In this document: piece after piece, positions 11,600-21,914 of the stretch | How positions within the stretch are numbered: position 1 is the first letter of the stretch | Layout: each line of letters opens with the position of its first letter | Assembly (NCBI RefSeq): GCF_036898095.1 | Contig: NC_090729.1 | Coordinates: 63,448,132-63,512,131 of the forward strand | Source: Palaemon carinicauda | Taxonomy: Eukaryota; Arthropoda; Malacostraca; Decapoda; Palaemonidae | Reading direction: 5' to 3' | Length of the DNA stretch: 64,000 bases | The notes under the pieces: generated by a model | The model's input: only the letters and a program-made list of their open reading frames with translations | Told to the model about the DNA's origin: nothing | The model's database searches: none | Translations under genes and position numbers: made by a program

Positions 11600-11610
11600 C
11601 CCCCCCCCCC
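11567..11610. repeat. (CT)n followed by a C run
   Basis: About 30 bases of CT dinucleotide followed by 14 C residues, in the 3' untranslated region of Gypsy element 1. Confidence 0.95.
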
Positions 11611-11779
11611 TTTTCAGTCATCCCAATGTTACCATTTATTACTACGATTATGATTTACCGTACATATCTGATGTTTTTCTTTTAGATTGTTGAGTATTTT
11701 GTTTGTCATGCCTGCTTTTGATATTGCCATTTATAAGTTTTGAAAATATTACCCTCCTCATAATATTTTGGGAGGGAGA

Positions 11780-11935
11780 TGTAAGATGTGGCTACATGTA
11801 GCGCCTGAGCACCACCCACATAAGTGACATCACTGTCACTTCACAGGCTATCTATATTTCGTTCCTCTGAATCAGTTGCAGTGAGGATACGAAACCATCC
11901 TGACCATCATTACCCAATCCAGCCTAGCCTTGGAT
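11780..11935 (+). repeat. 3' LTR of Gypsy element 1
   Basis: A purine tract (GGGAGGGAGA) stands immediately before TGTAAGATGTGGC, the classic polypurine tract/LTR junction. The LTR then shares CACAGGCTATCT and GATACGAAACCA with the truncated left LTR. The right boundary near GCCTAGCC is approximate. Confidence 0.6.
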
Positions 11936-12099
11936 TCAAGAATTAGAGAGCATATTTCCTAAATATTTAAATAATTGTAACAGTAATTTTTTTCTCCTTC
12001 AAAAGATATTTCATATTCTATTTTAATTATTTCTGCCTTTATTTTATCTATCTTAAAACCAACCTCCTGCGATATTTCCTTCATTCTGGTAAGCAAATA

Positions 12100-14643
12100 C
12101 AGTGGAACCTCTACATATTCGTTCTGGGACCTGCTTCCTGCTTCGTATGTTGGAGCAAATATTCCCATAAGAATACACTGTAATTTGTATAATCTGTTCT
12201 ACAGCCCAAAAACCTTTAACTCCTTAATGAATTACTGTATATAATTACACATAACAATAACACAATTGCATTATGTAAATGAGATGTAAAAAAGGATAAT
12301 TATAAAGAAATAATAAATTAAAAGGAGTTTTTATTGTCACTTTACCTTAGAAACAGGTCAACGCAGGTGTAGGAGTTGCTACGCAGGAGGTAGAGGTGGT
12401 GACTGCGATTACGTACCTTAACTTACTCTATCTTACACTACATGAACTTTAACCTAACTTAGCTTATTTATTTTTTTTTCATTTTTATATTTTATATTTT
12501 TTTACCTTTTTTTCTTTTTGATTTTTTAATTTTCATCACTTGCACTTAGTTTTCATTGCTTCACTTTCTTTCTCTTAATCATGATCACTAGACTGCTTCA
12601 TAGATTTTTTAAAGAAACTATCGAGAGAAAGTTGCCTGGTATGGGTTTTCAGAATTTTTCTGAAATGGGTTAAGCAGACATCATCGAATTGCGAAACTAT
12701 ACGGCAAACCTGAAGTTTCTGTGGGTGATGCTTATCAATGATATCAACCCCGTGTTGATTATGTGCTAACATCTCTTATATTTCAGCCGAACTTAAGATG
12801 TGCTCTACCTCCTCGATGTCCTCCGACTCACTCAATTGCGCTTGAAACTCATCATTCTACATGGTATGCAGCTCCTTGAGTTCCTCGGTGGTGAGCTCTT
12901 CGTGATGCTCTTCGACGAGTTGGGTAATGTCATCTTCATCGATCTACAGACCCATGGACTTGCCAAGGGATACAATCTCTTCTACGACTTTCACATCTTC
13001 CTCTACGGCAAGCACAGGTTCAGGCTCGTGGCCAAAACCTTCAAAATCCCTGGGAGAAACAGCATCGGGCCAAAGCTTCTTCTAAGCTGCATTCAGTGTC
13101 CGTTGAGTTACTCCCTCCCAAGCCTGATCTATGATCTTCAAGCAGTGCACGATATTGAAATGGCTCCTCCAAAATTCACGCAAAGTCAAGTTGGTGCTTT
13201 TCATGACATTAAAGCACTGCTTAAATAAGTGCTTGGTGAAGAGCTTCTTGAAATTCTAGATGACTTGCTGGTCCATGGGCTGGAGGATAGGGGTGGTGTT
13301 CAGTGGAAAATACAGCACTCTGATGAACTGGAACCGGTTGATGATATCATCTTCGAGTCCTGGGGGGTGAGAGGGAGCATTATCCAAGCAAAGCAAGCAC
13401 TTTAAAGGCGAATTCCTCTCCTGAAGGTACTTCTTGACAACAGGGCCAAAAACATGGTTTACCCATTCAACAAAGAAATGCCTAGTAACCCAAGCATTAG
13501 AATTAGCATGCCAGAAAACATACAGCATGTCCTTATTGACACTATGTGCCTTAAATGCCCTAGGGTTTTCAGAATGATAAACCAATAACAGCTTTATTTT
13601 GCAGTCCCTGCTGGCGTTGGCACATAGGGCGAGAGTCAATCAATCCTTCATAGGCTTATGTCCACGCATTTTCTTCTCTTCGGCGGTGATGTATGTTTGA
13701 CTAGGCATCGTTTTCCAAAACAGGCCAGTTTCATCACAATTGAAAACTTGCTGCTCTACATAGCCTTCATCCTCCACGATCTTTTCAAATTTCTTAAAAA
13801 AAAATTGTTAGCTGCCTTGGTGTTCGAACTTGAAGACTCTCCGTGCCGAACAACTGAATGAATCCAGGTCCGTCTCTTAAATTTCTCGAACCAACTGCGA
13901 GACGCCTTGAATTCCTCCGTCGTAGGATCGGTTGAACTCTCCCCCGCGTCACCCCTACAGCCTGCTGCCTTCAAGTCACAATAGCTAGTGCTGGCCTTCT
14001 CACAAGTGATCGTTTCAGTGATTGTATCCCCAACAATCTCTTTGTCCTTTATCCATATCAATAAAAGCTGTTCCATCTCTTCCAGGGTAGGGCTGCGACG
14101 TTTTGAAATAATGGTGATCCCCTTCGATGGTTTGACTGCTTTAATGGCTGCCTTCTGCTTGATGATCGCCCAGATCGTAGACATATTCCAGCCTTATTGT
14201 TTATCCAGATCACTCACACCACGCTCATATCTTTCTATAATTTCTTGCTTTAATTTTAATTCTAATGAAAGCATTGCCTGCTTCCTTTTCTCACCACTAC
14301 TAATACCTATACCGAAACTAACTTCTTAGGACCCATGATTATGCATAGAATAAAAAATGAAAAGTGAGAAAAGGAATATAATAGTCACTGTTAATAACGG
14401 AACGGATAGAAGACAACCACACGATGCTCACGAGAACAGAGAACTGACCGACGTGACGCTCAATGGGGTCCCTCCGACGTGCTGCCTTCTACCAGCGTAA
14501 ACAAGAAACTATGACCGACGCTTCAAGAAAATTCTACGCGTATGGTCTACGTCAGATGTTGGAGCATGACTTCGGGTATCAAGACGAAAATTTGATGGAA
14601 TTTAACTTCGGATGTTGGAACAATCGTATGTAGTGGTTCCACC
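12100..14643 (-). mobile_element. Tigger/pogo-type DNA transposon
   Basis: The left end CAGTGGAACCTCTACATA and the reverse complement of the right end, CGGTGGAACCACTACATA, form imperfect terminal inverted repeats of the type seen in Tc1/mariner-superfamily Tigger elements. The dinucleotide TA precedes the left end, as expected for this superfamily; the matching TA on the right is lost. A transposase pseudogene lies inside in minus orientation. Size, about 2.5 kb, is normal for an autonomous Tigger. Confidence 0.85.
12575..14336 (-). pseudogene. Tigger/pogo transposase
   Basis: An ATG at 14336 starts a pogo-type transposase. Its N-terminal helix-turn-helix part includes LKLKQEIIERYERGVSDLDK and STIWAIIKQKAAIK. 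A CENP-B-type second DNA-binding region follows (SWFEKFKRRTWIHSV). The DDE catalytic core shows FNCDETGLFWK near 13740, CLLCLDNAPSHPPGL near 13390 and PLNTTPILQPMDQQVI near 13270, so all three acidic residues are visible. The C-terminal tail (LSLDSFFKKSMKQSSDHD) ends at 12575. The frame has stops just after the start region, before STIWAI, after the KPMKD block near 13640 and near 13255, so it is inactive. The family cuts and pastes DNA in the nucleus. Confidence 0.85.
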
Positions 14644-14699
14644 GAAATTTGCAAATGTCAAAAATAACACAATTTCATTATATAGCTTGGGTAAATTTG

Positions 14700-15283
14700 T
14701 GTTATGTATTATTGTAATAATGTAGTGTATTACCTCAAATGTTACGTGTATTGCGCAACATTGCATCATATTGCAGGGATAAAACATGTTTGAGAATGTA
14801 TATAACTGAAATGATATATTTTGATATTAGGTTTCAAGCATTTATTGATTAAGGGGATGTGATTCTTTGTACTTTTGTCTAGGAGTATGATTTAAGTCTT
14901 TGGAGAGCGATGTTCTATTGGTCGATCATATGTTTTGGTTCTTGAGTTTGTTTATGAGACGTTCACTTAGGAGTCAGTTGTTGGCCGAGTCAGAGCAATG
15001 TATCCAAAAGAAGTCCATTAAATATATTTTTAAGAATACCAACGTATCATTAAACCCCATCGAGAAAAATCAGCGACATCATATGGAATCCCCTGGATAA
15101 TTACTAATAATTATTAACTCATTTTAGGTGAGTAATATGGTGAAATCATCTGACAACTTACGACCAACCATATACTGGCGACATCAGATGGAATCCCCTG
15201 GATAATTGCTAATAATTATTTACTAATTTCAAGTGAGTAATATGGTGAAATCATCTGACAACTTACAACCAACGCAATACTGG
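14700..15283 (+). repeat. 5' LTR of Gypsy element 2
   Basis: The sequence from TGTTATGTATTATTGTAATA onward matches 25656-26150 closely over its length. This copy carries a 105-base tandem duplication near its 3' end (15074-15178 and 15179-15283), which the right LTR lacks. The internal region begins at about 15281 with TGGCGACAACAGGAGG, a plausible primer-binding site whose tRNA I cannot name. Confidence 0.85.
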
Positions 15284-15554
15284 CGACAACAGGAGGAAGA
15301 AAACATGAAGAGATCATAGAGAAGCAGAAGAAACATTGGAGCCTTTGTAGATCAGCGGCCGGGAGCAGAAGAAAAAGCCGAATGAAGATTTCCCATGCAG
15401 CCAACCAACCTGAGGAATTTTATCAAACACAAGCAAACAAACAAGAAAGAAAAGTGTATTTTAAGGTTTTCTAGGATACAAAAAAGGTAGGAAGTACAAG
15501 GTGACTTTAGAACAGTAGCATAACCTAATCTAGGTATCAAGGTAAGCAGTCAAA

Positions 15555-15784
15555 ATGTCTCTTGACATTGAACATCCTGAACGATTTAGCATCACAGCGG
15601 AGCCCAATTCTGTTGCAACACGATGGCAGCAGTGGTTTGAGGAATTTAAGATTTATTAAGAAGCATTAGGGAACATGAAAGATGCTCAAAACAAGTCATA
15701 ATTACTTCATACAGCAGGTAGGGAAGTTCGGGAAGTGTTTAAGACATTGCAGCCTACAGATGACACAAGTGAAGCTACAATTAA
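15555..15784 (+). pseudogene. gag: Gypsy element 2 Gag, 5' part
   Basis: ATG at 15555 opens a frame beginning MSLDIEHPERFSITAEPNS, followed by TRWQQWFEEFKIY, which resembles the N-terminus of Gag proteins of Mag-like Gypsy elements. A stop lies about 35 codons in. The frame is cut at 15784 by the DIRS-like insertion and resumes at 24688 on its far side. It therefore dates before the DIRS insertion. Confidence 0.7.
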
Positions 15785-15825
15785 CGGATTTTGAGCGAAG
15801 AGAAAAATCTATTTTTGGGTGAGAT

Positions 15826-16169
15826 AGCCATGACGTCCTGATGGAAGGTTCCTTCGGTAGCTTCTTTGGGTATATTTAACTACAGGGATATTCCCAGAGA
15901 ATTAAACCACAGGTTATCACAGAATTCTAACTTCTAGTGCGAGTACCCTAAAGGTTTCCCTCTAGGATATTGTATATCAACAGGGGACGTATGTATTAAC
16001 ACGCCACATAGCTATCTGCCCCCCATATAGAGTTAACACTTCGATATGGAAATGTGGAGAATAACTGGGGAGCCGTTCCACAATTACACTCATCCGTGGC
16101 TGCTTTTGGTACTCGAAACGTAAACAAACAGGCGCCATTGCTAAATGACGTCACGTCTGTCCTCATCCT
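15826..16169. repeat. DIRS-like terminal inverted repeat, left
   Basis: This stretch matches the reverse complement of 24331-24675 over about 340 bases with a few percent differences. Shared blocks include CATGACGTCCTGATGGAAGG, GAGTACCCTAAAGGTTTCCC and TACTCGAAACGTAAACAAAC. In element orientation it is the 3' end. Confidence 0.9.
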
Positions 16170-16250
16170 GATGCCAGCTCCTTGCTAATCTCCATGATAC
16201 AGCAGGACAGGGCAGGTCCTGAAAGGCTGGACTAGAATAGACGGGAGGGT

Positions 16251-16343
16251 CCATCAGGACGTCATGGCTATCTCACCCAAAAATAGATTTTTCGCTTCGC
16301 TCAAAATCCGTTTTTTGGGCTCAAGCCATGACGACCTGATGGA
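16251..16343. repeat. DIRS-like internal complementary region
   Basis: One half is the reverse complement of the left outer end (15785 to about 15845, including the ATTTTTGGGTGAGATAGCC block) and the other is the reverse complement of the right outer end (CATGGCTTGAGCCCAAAAAA). They abut as they would at a circle junction. In DIRS elements this region is thought to template completion of the circular DNA. It lies next to the 3' terminal repeat, the expected place. From 16344 to 17178 only the 3' untranslated region is seen. Confidence 0.85.
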
Positions 16344-17178
16344 AGTGTACCAGAGAATTAATGTATCGCGGAAAATTTCCCCTTTTTTTAAAGTGAGCGC
16401 CAAGGGCTCCGAATAGAGGTATGTAATGTGACCTCGGTAGAGGTTCCGTGGGGATCCAGCTTCCTGCCCCCCCTGGCAGAGAAGTCCCGGCGGATTATAC
16501 CAAAATCCGAAGTGGTCATCGAAGGGCTACTCACCCTGCGGAGAGTTTGTGCAGGACTCGGAGACAAGACAGAAGGTTAATATTCGGGTAGGAATATTCT
16601 CATGTAGAGACAAGTGATAATTAATCACTATACTCCATGGATTAGAGATCAATCTGGTCTCGAAGGCAGGACGAAGTAGGAATATTACACAGCATGAGTG
16701 AGTATATAATACAGATAATTTATATTATTCTTCTCATTCCAAAGGAAAGGGGTAAATGAAACTATGACAATCATGTATTTCATAATGGTAATAGGAGCGG
16801 AGAGAGACGCACATGTAATAAAATAGACATTTTATTTCATAAACTGCAGGTTATAGTAATAATAAGTGCAATAAAAGGTGTAAAGTTAATTTAAAATAAT
16901 AAGAATAATGTACATAGAAAATAAAAGACTTCAATCTTGAATCTGAAAGAAATTTCACTTTTAGAAACAAGTTCCGGAGGAACGTCAGTCTTTTTCAAAG
17001 AAAAAACACATCATGCCGTAGGGCATATGGCACTCATGTGAAGTCCATGACATTTCACCTTGATAAGAACAGTCTATTAGAAACACTAAGTGTCCATGAA
17101 ATCACTATGTATCACACAAGGGTCAACACAGGCACCCGTAGAGTTAAAGTCCCAAGTAACTCGCTGTTCTATGCAGAG

Positions 17179-20110
17179 TTAAACGGCAGGTTTCATAACA
17201 CTACCTGCGGCTACCACGAAATGTTTAACTTCATGCACTTGCTTTGCGTAGTGCTTGAAGAAAACGTGCGACGATTTCCACCCTGTGAAGCTCTTGAGGC
17301 TTTCGAAATCCATACTCTAGAAGAAATTCAGAGAAGACGCGACTTTTCTAGGATCATGACCTGCGGGTGTACTGTCAGGATCTGCTCTGCGAATGAAGTG
17401 GGTGATTTTTGCTCTTAGTTGTTTCAGTGACAGGTCGCTACCCGGTGTTTCTCCTTTGAAGAGTTGACCTCCACCGAAGTCTGAAGTTCTTCGAAGATAG
17501 ACCTTAAGACTCTCCACTGGACGTAGAGAGACATCTTCCTTCAGGGGGCAGATTCTCCAGGGGCCCAATCTCTTGGTGGGTAATTCATTTTTTGCGAGAA
17601 ACGTCGGATCAGGGAAGAGGGTAAGTTCTCCTGTATCTGCGAACAGGATATGACCCTCGTCTCTTGATAATGCCACTATTTCGCTGACTCGGGCTCCCGA
17701 GGCGAGAGCAAAAAGGAAGATAACTTTTTGAGTTAGGTCCTTGAGAGGGCACAAATCGTTGTCAAGGTTAGAGGCAAAATGGAGCACCTTGTCCAGGGAC
17801 CAGGAGATAGGTTTTGGCGGAGGTGCTGGGCGTAGTCTAGCGCATGCCTTTGGTAGTTTAATGAAGATATTGCTGGACAGATCAATCTGGAAAGCGTACA
17901 GTAGTGGTCTAGTCAAAGCCGATTTGCAGGTGGAAATCGTGTTGGCTGCTAAGCCTTGTCCATGAAGGTGAATGAAGAAGGACATGCAAAAATCAATGGT
18001 GATTTCCGTAGGATTTTTTGCTTTGACGAACGAGACCCACTTTCTCCAGGAAGATTCGTATTGCCGTCGTGTGGATTCGGTCTTGTATTCCTCGAGGAAA
18101 TCTAGACTTTTCTTCGAGATCCCAAACCTTTTCTTCATGAGATGAAGGTCCCTGACTTTCAGTGATGAAGCGAAGACAGTCGACTTCTGTACTTGCTGAG
18201 AGAGAAATGGGCCCAGGAGAGGGATCAGCGTGGGCTGCAGCTCCAGGACCAAAGGGTACCAATTGCTCCGGGGCCACTTGGGTGCCACTAGGGCCGCTGT
18301 CCCTTTGAAGGTTCTCAGTTTGGAGAGGACTTTCAGCAGAAGGTTGGGGGGAGAGAACAGGTATATCCTGGACCATCTGTTCCAATCCAGTGACATGGCA
18401 TCCACTGCTTCTGCCTTGGGATCCTCGTACAGGGCCACATATCGAGGAAGTTGATTGTTGTCGCTCGTTGCGAAGAGATCGATCTGAAGTTCCGGGACTT
18501 GGCGAGAGATGAAGGAGAATGATCTTGCGTCTAGAGACCATTCCGACTCTATTGGGCTTGTCCGTGATAGAGCGGCCACCGTCACGTTGTGGAATCCTTG
18601 TAGGTGAACTGCAGACAGGTGCCATTTCTTCTTTTCTGCCAGACGGAAGATTGGAAGAAGTACCTGATTTATCTGGGGCGATCTCGAGCTCTGACGATTG
18701 AGACATCTGACTACCACCGAGTTGTCCAGAGTCAGACGGATGTGGATCGAGGGAGGCGGAGAGAGTTTCTTCAGGGTGAGAAGGACCGCCATGGCCTCCA
18801 AGATGTTGATGTGAAACGTCTTGAATAGGGGAGACCATGTTCCTTGAACCTGTCGTTGGTGGGAGTGACCTCCCCAACCCTCCAGTGAAGCGTCCGTGTG
18901 GATGTTGAGCGATGGAGGCAGGTGTTGAAGAGGAATGGACCTTTTCATGAACTTTGCTTCCGACCACAGCTTTAATAGTAAGCGAAGTCTGTTTGGGAGC
19001 CGTCTCATGAGGTCTCTTCGAGCGATGGATGCAGAACGTCTCCAGACTCCCGCGGCATCCTTTAGCTGTGCGCGAAGCACTGGGTTTGTCACAGAGGCGA
19101 ACTATAGAGAGCCTAGAACTTGTTCCTGCTGTCGTCTTGAGATCCGTTTGGATTTCAGCAGTTTTCTGACAGACCCTGCTATTTCCTATTTTTTCTTCTG
19201 CGGGATGGAAAGGCGGTGTGACTGAAGATCCCAATGGATTCCCAACCATTGGAACTTCTGAACTGGAGAGAGGCGAGATTTTTCGGCGTTTATCTTGAAT
19301 CCCAGATATTCTAGGAACTGGGTGACTTTGTCGCAGGATCTTACACAATCTTCGGGCGATGTCGCCCAGATCAGCCAGTCGTCTAGGTAAGCCATCACTT
19401 GGATGCCGCGAAGGCGGAGCTGTTGAACGATGGCATCTGCCAGCTTGGTGAAGATCCGTGGGGCCACGTTGAGCCCGAAGGGCATGGCCCTGAAGGCGTA
19501 ACTTTTCCTTTGGAGTCGAAATCCTAGGTAGGAGGTAAGCGTGATGATTCATTGGAACGTGCCAGTAGGCATCCGCCAGGTCTATGGAGACCGTGTAGGC
19601 CCCTTGAGGCAGAAGGGTCCTTATTTGTTGAAGAGTCAGCATCTTGAATTTGTTGTTCGCAATGAACTTGTTGAGGGGGGATAAGTCTAGGATGACTCTG
19701 AGTTTGTCGGAGTCCTTCTTGGGAACGCAAAATAGTCTCCCTTGGAACCTGGTTGACTTTACCCTCCTGATCACCTTCTTGTTCAAGAGTTCTAGGACGT
19801 ATTCTTCCAGGAGGGGGGTTGACTGTTGGAAGAATTGCTGGAAGGCTGGGGGTTGCTGTGTCCAGCTCCAGCCTAGTCCCTTCTTGACGATGCTGTGTGC
19901 CCAGGGATCGAAGGTCCAACGATCCTGGAATTGGCGGAGTCTTCCTCCCACGGGAAGCACTTCATTGCTTCTGGTTTCCTGAGGGTTTGCCACCTCCGCC
20001 GCTAGCTCCCCTTCCTCCTCTGCCTCTGGAGGGGCGGCGAGACGAATCTCTGCCGGAACCTCTGTTTGAGCCCCTACCTCTGGGACGAAAGGTAGTAGTA
20101 TGCTGTTCAA
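17179..20110 (-). pseudogene. DIRS-like Pol: RT, RNase H, tyrosine recombinase
   Basis: Reading leftwards, the N-terminal RT part includes KLRVILDLSPLNKFI and VSIDLADAYWHVPM. After a frame change near 19520 the core continues with MPFGLNVAPRIFTKLADAIV and MAYLDDWLIWA (YLDD active site). A second frame change near 19190 lies in an A run, with a stop near 19105. RNase H shows LNIHTDASLEGWGGHS and NILEAMAVLL. A DLFATSDNNQLPRYV and WPRSNWYPL block typical of DIRS proteins follows. The tyrosine recombinase shows SGARVSEI (first Arg) near 17695 and GHDPRKVA (His-x-x-Arg) near 17345. An in-frame TAG at 17317-17319 precedes the segment with the catalytic Tyr (VFFKHYAKQ, Tyr codon 17248-17250). The frame ends at 17179. 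The copy is dead by two frameshifts and two stops. Confidence 0.88.
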
Positions 20111-21914
20111 ATGCAGGGGTGAAGACCGGTGACTGCAATACCACCGGCTGGGTGACCAGCTGAAAGGTCTGCTGTGGCTGGGCGGCCACTTGGGGAGTAG
20201 CGGAACCTGGAAACTGCCGTCTCTGTTGACGTTGCGGGGGTTTCTGTTTCAGGGATTTCCTCTTAGGTTGAGGGCCATCGTCCTAAGAGGATTTCCTTTT
20301 CTTCGACATGCCCCACTTATGGAGAAGGTTCCTGTTCGTGGCGGCCTTGTCAGCAATCTCTTTCACCAAGGAAGAGGGAAAGAGGTATTTACCCCAGATA
20401 TTGGAGGAAATCAGCCTCCGGGGTTCGTGTTTTACCGTCCCGTTGGCAAACAGGAATTCACGACAGGCTCTGCGAGCCCTAGTGAAGCTGTACAGATCCT
20501 TCATTACCGTTGCCAAATGCGTTTTGGCTAGGACCATGTAGAAGTCCGGGATTCTAGTGTCTCCGGCCATAACTTCGAGCTGTATCTGGAGGGACAGCGA
20601 TGCGGCAAGCCTCTCCTTCGTATCCTGTTCCCTACGAAGGAGGTGATCATTTAGCTTTGGGAGGTCCTCATTAAACTGACGACCGGCAACGTCGGGCTCT
20701 AACTTCCCCATTGTGAATGTTGACTGGACGTCTTTCCAGTGTCTATCATCAGGGGGAACAGTAAGGGAGAAGGGTCTGCACTCCTCCAGTACAGGGCAAG
20801 GTTTCCCTTCTTCCACTGCTTTCAATACCGCAGTGAAGGCCTTTTCTGTAAAGGGGAAGGTCGCATTGTTCGGCGCAACGAAGGTTGGGTGCTTCTTGCT
20901 AAGCGCCGGCATCTTGGAGTTGGTGAAACCCCTACTCTTCACCGCATTGGCTAGTATAGCCTGGGCCTTCGCGAGATCGAACACGATTACTTCCTTCGGT
21001 TCGGTCTCTTCGTTTGAGGCTTGTTCGGACCTGAGCTGGACGTAACAGTCCGGATAAGCCTCGAAATTCGGGAAGAATTCCACTTCTTCCAACACGATCG
21101 AGCCGACCTTCTCACTGATGAAGATCTTGCCAGTGGTGATCGGCATATGCTCGGCATACCTCCATGGGTTAGTATCCGAGCAAGCAGGGAGGTCCTTAAC
21201 TGAAATCCGTTTCGGTTGTTTAAAACTTCCTAAGTTAGACCTGAATAGCTCGTGGGTCTCGCGAAGTTTTCTTTCCATGAGGGCTTCAAGCATCTTGAAG
21301 ACCTCCTGAGTGCCTGATGGGAGAGGGTCCGGGTTGGCAGAAGTCGAAGGAACAGGTTCCTCGGCCGGTGCAGGAGTCGGTGCGGGGGTAGGAGTGGGAG
21401 CAACCTCATGCTCTGAATCAGGGTATTCAACCTGATCTTCCTCATAGTCGAGCTCCTCGCCCATGAGGTTCCTCTCCGTCCCTTCCGACACTTCCGACAT
21501 ACGTTCTGCGTTGACGGAATCTAAGCGGTACTCATGCATGGACTGGGCCATGACGATATCAGGTTCCACCACTATCTGGACGGTGGGAATCTGATCACTG
21601 GGGACCACAGAGTCTTTAGATGCCTTTGGAAACAGCAAGGCCCTCAAATCTTCGGTGGCGAGACACGGTCCAGTGGCGTTCTTCTGGAAGCCACGCATCC
21701 ACTTGCGTAGCTTCTCTCGAGCATTGTCCCTTGCCTCCGCTGAAAGAAGATCGTCGAACGCTTCGACCAGACGACTCTTGCAGACTGTACAGTGCTGCGG
21801 GTCCCAGAATTTCAGGTCGCCTTTCTTGGCGGTGCAGGTGGCGTGGGTCCGGCACGCCTTGTGCCCGTAGAAGTCCGGGCGCTTCACTCCACAGAAGTTG
21901 CTTTCGCACTTCAT
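19962..21914 (-). pseudogene. DIRS-like Gag
   Basis: ATG at 21914 opens 543 codons. The N-terminus is rich in cysteine and histidine (CESNFCGVKRPDFYGHKAC, then HCTVCKSRLVEAF), suggesting a zinc-binding fold. An acidic and Ala/Pro-rich linker follows, then a conserved-looking C-terminal half. A TAG at 20283 interrupts the frame, but the same frame stays open to 19962 and encodes a Gln-rich then Arg/Gly-rich tail (RGRGSNRGSG, SRGRGGRGASGGGG) that looks like a nucleic-acid-binding RGG box. The TAG is therefore probably a point mutation rather than the natural end. Pol starts in another frame near the tail, as in other DIRS elements. Confidence 0.75.

Noticed and set aside
11959..12168. 69-codon minus-strand frame resembling an RT tail
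   Set aside because: The apparent RT-like spacing is weak and half of the frame is the Tigger terminal repeat.
12800..13228. 142-codon plus-strand frame
   Set aside because: It is antisense to the Tigger transposase C-terminal region and has no recognisable domain.
17993..19185. Long Ser/Gly-rich continuation of the 20110 frame
   Set aside because: The RT/RNase H/recombinase motifs lie in other frames of the same strand there, so this frame is an out-of-phase shadow after the frameshift near 19520.
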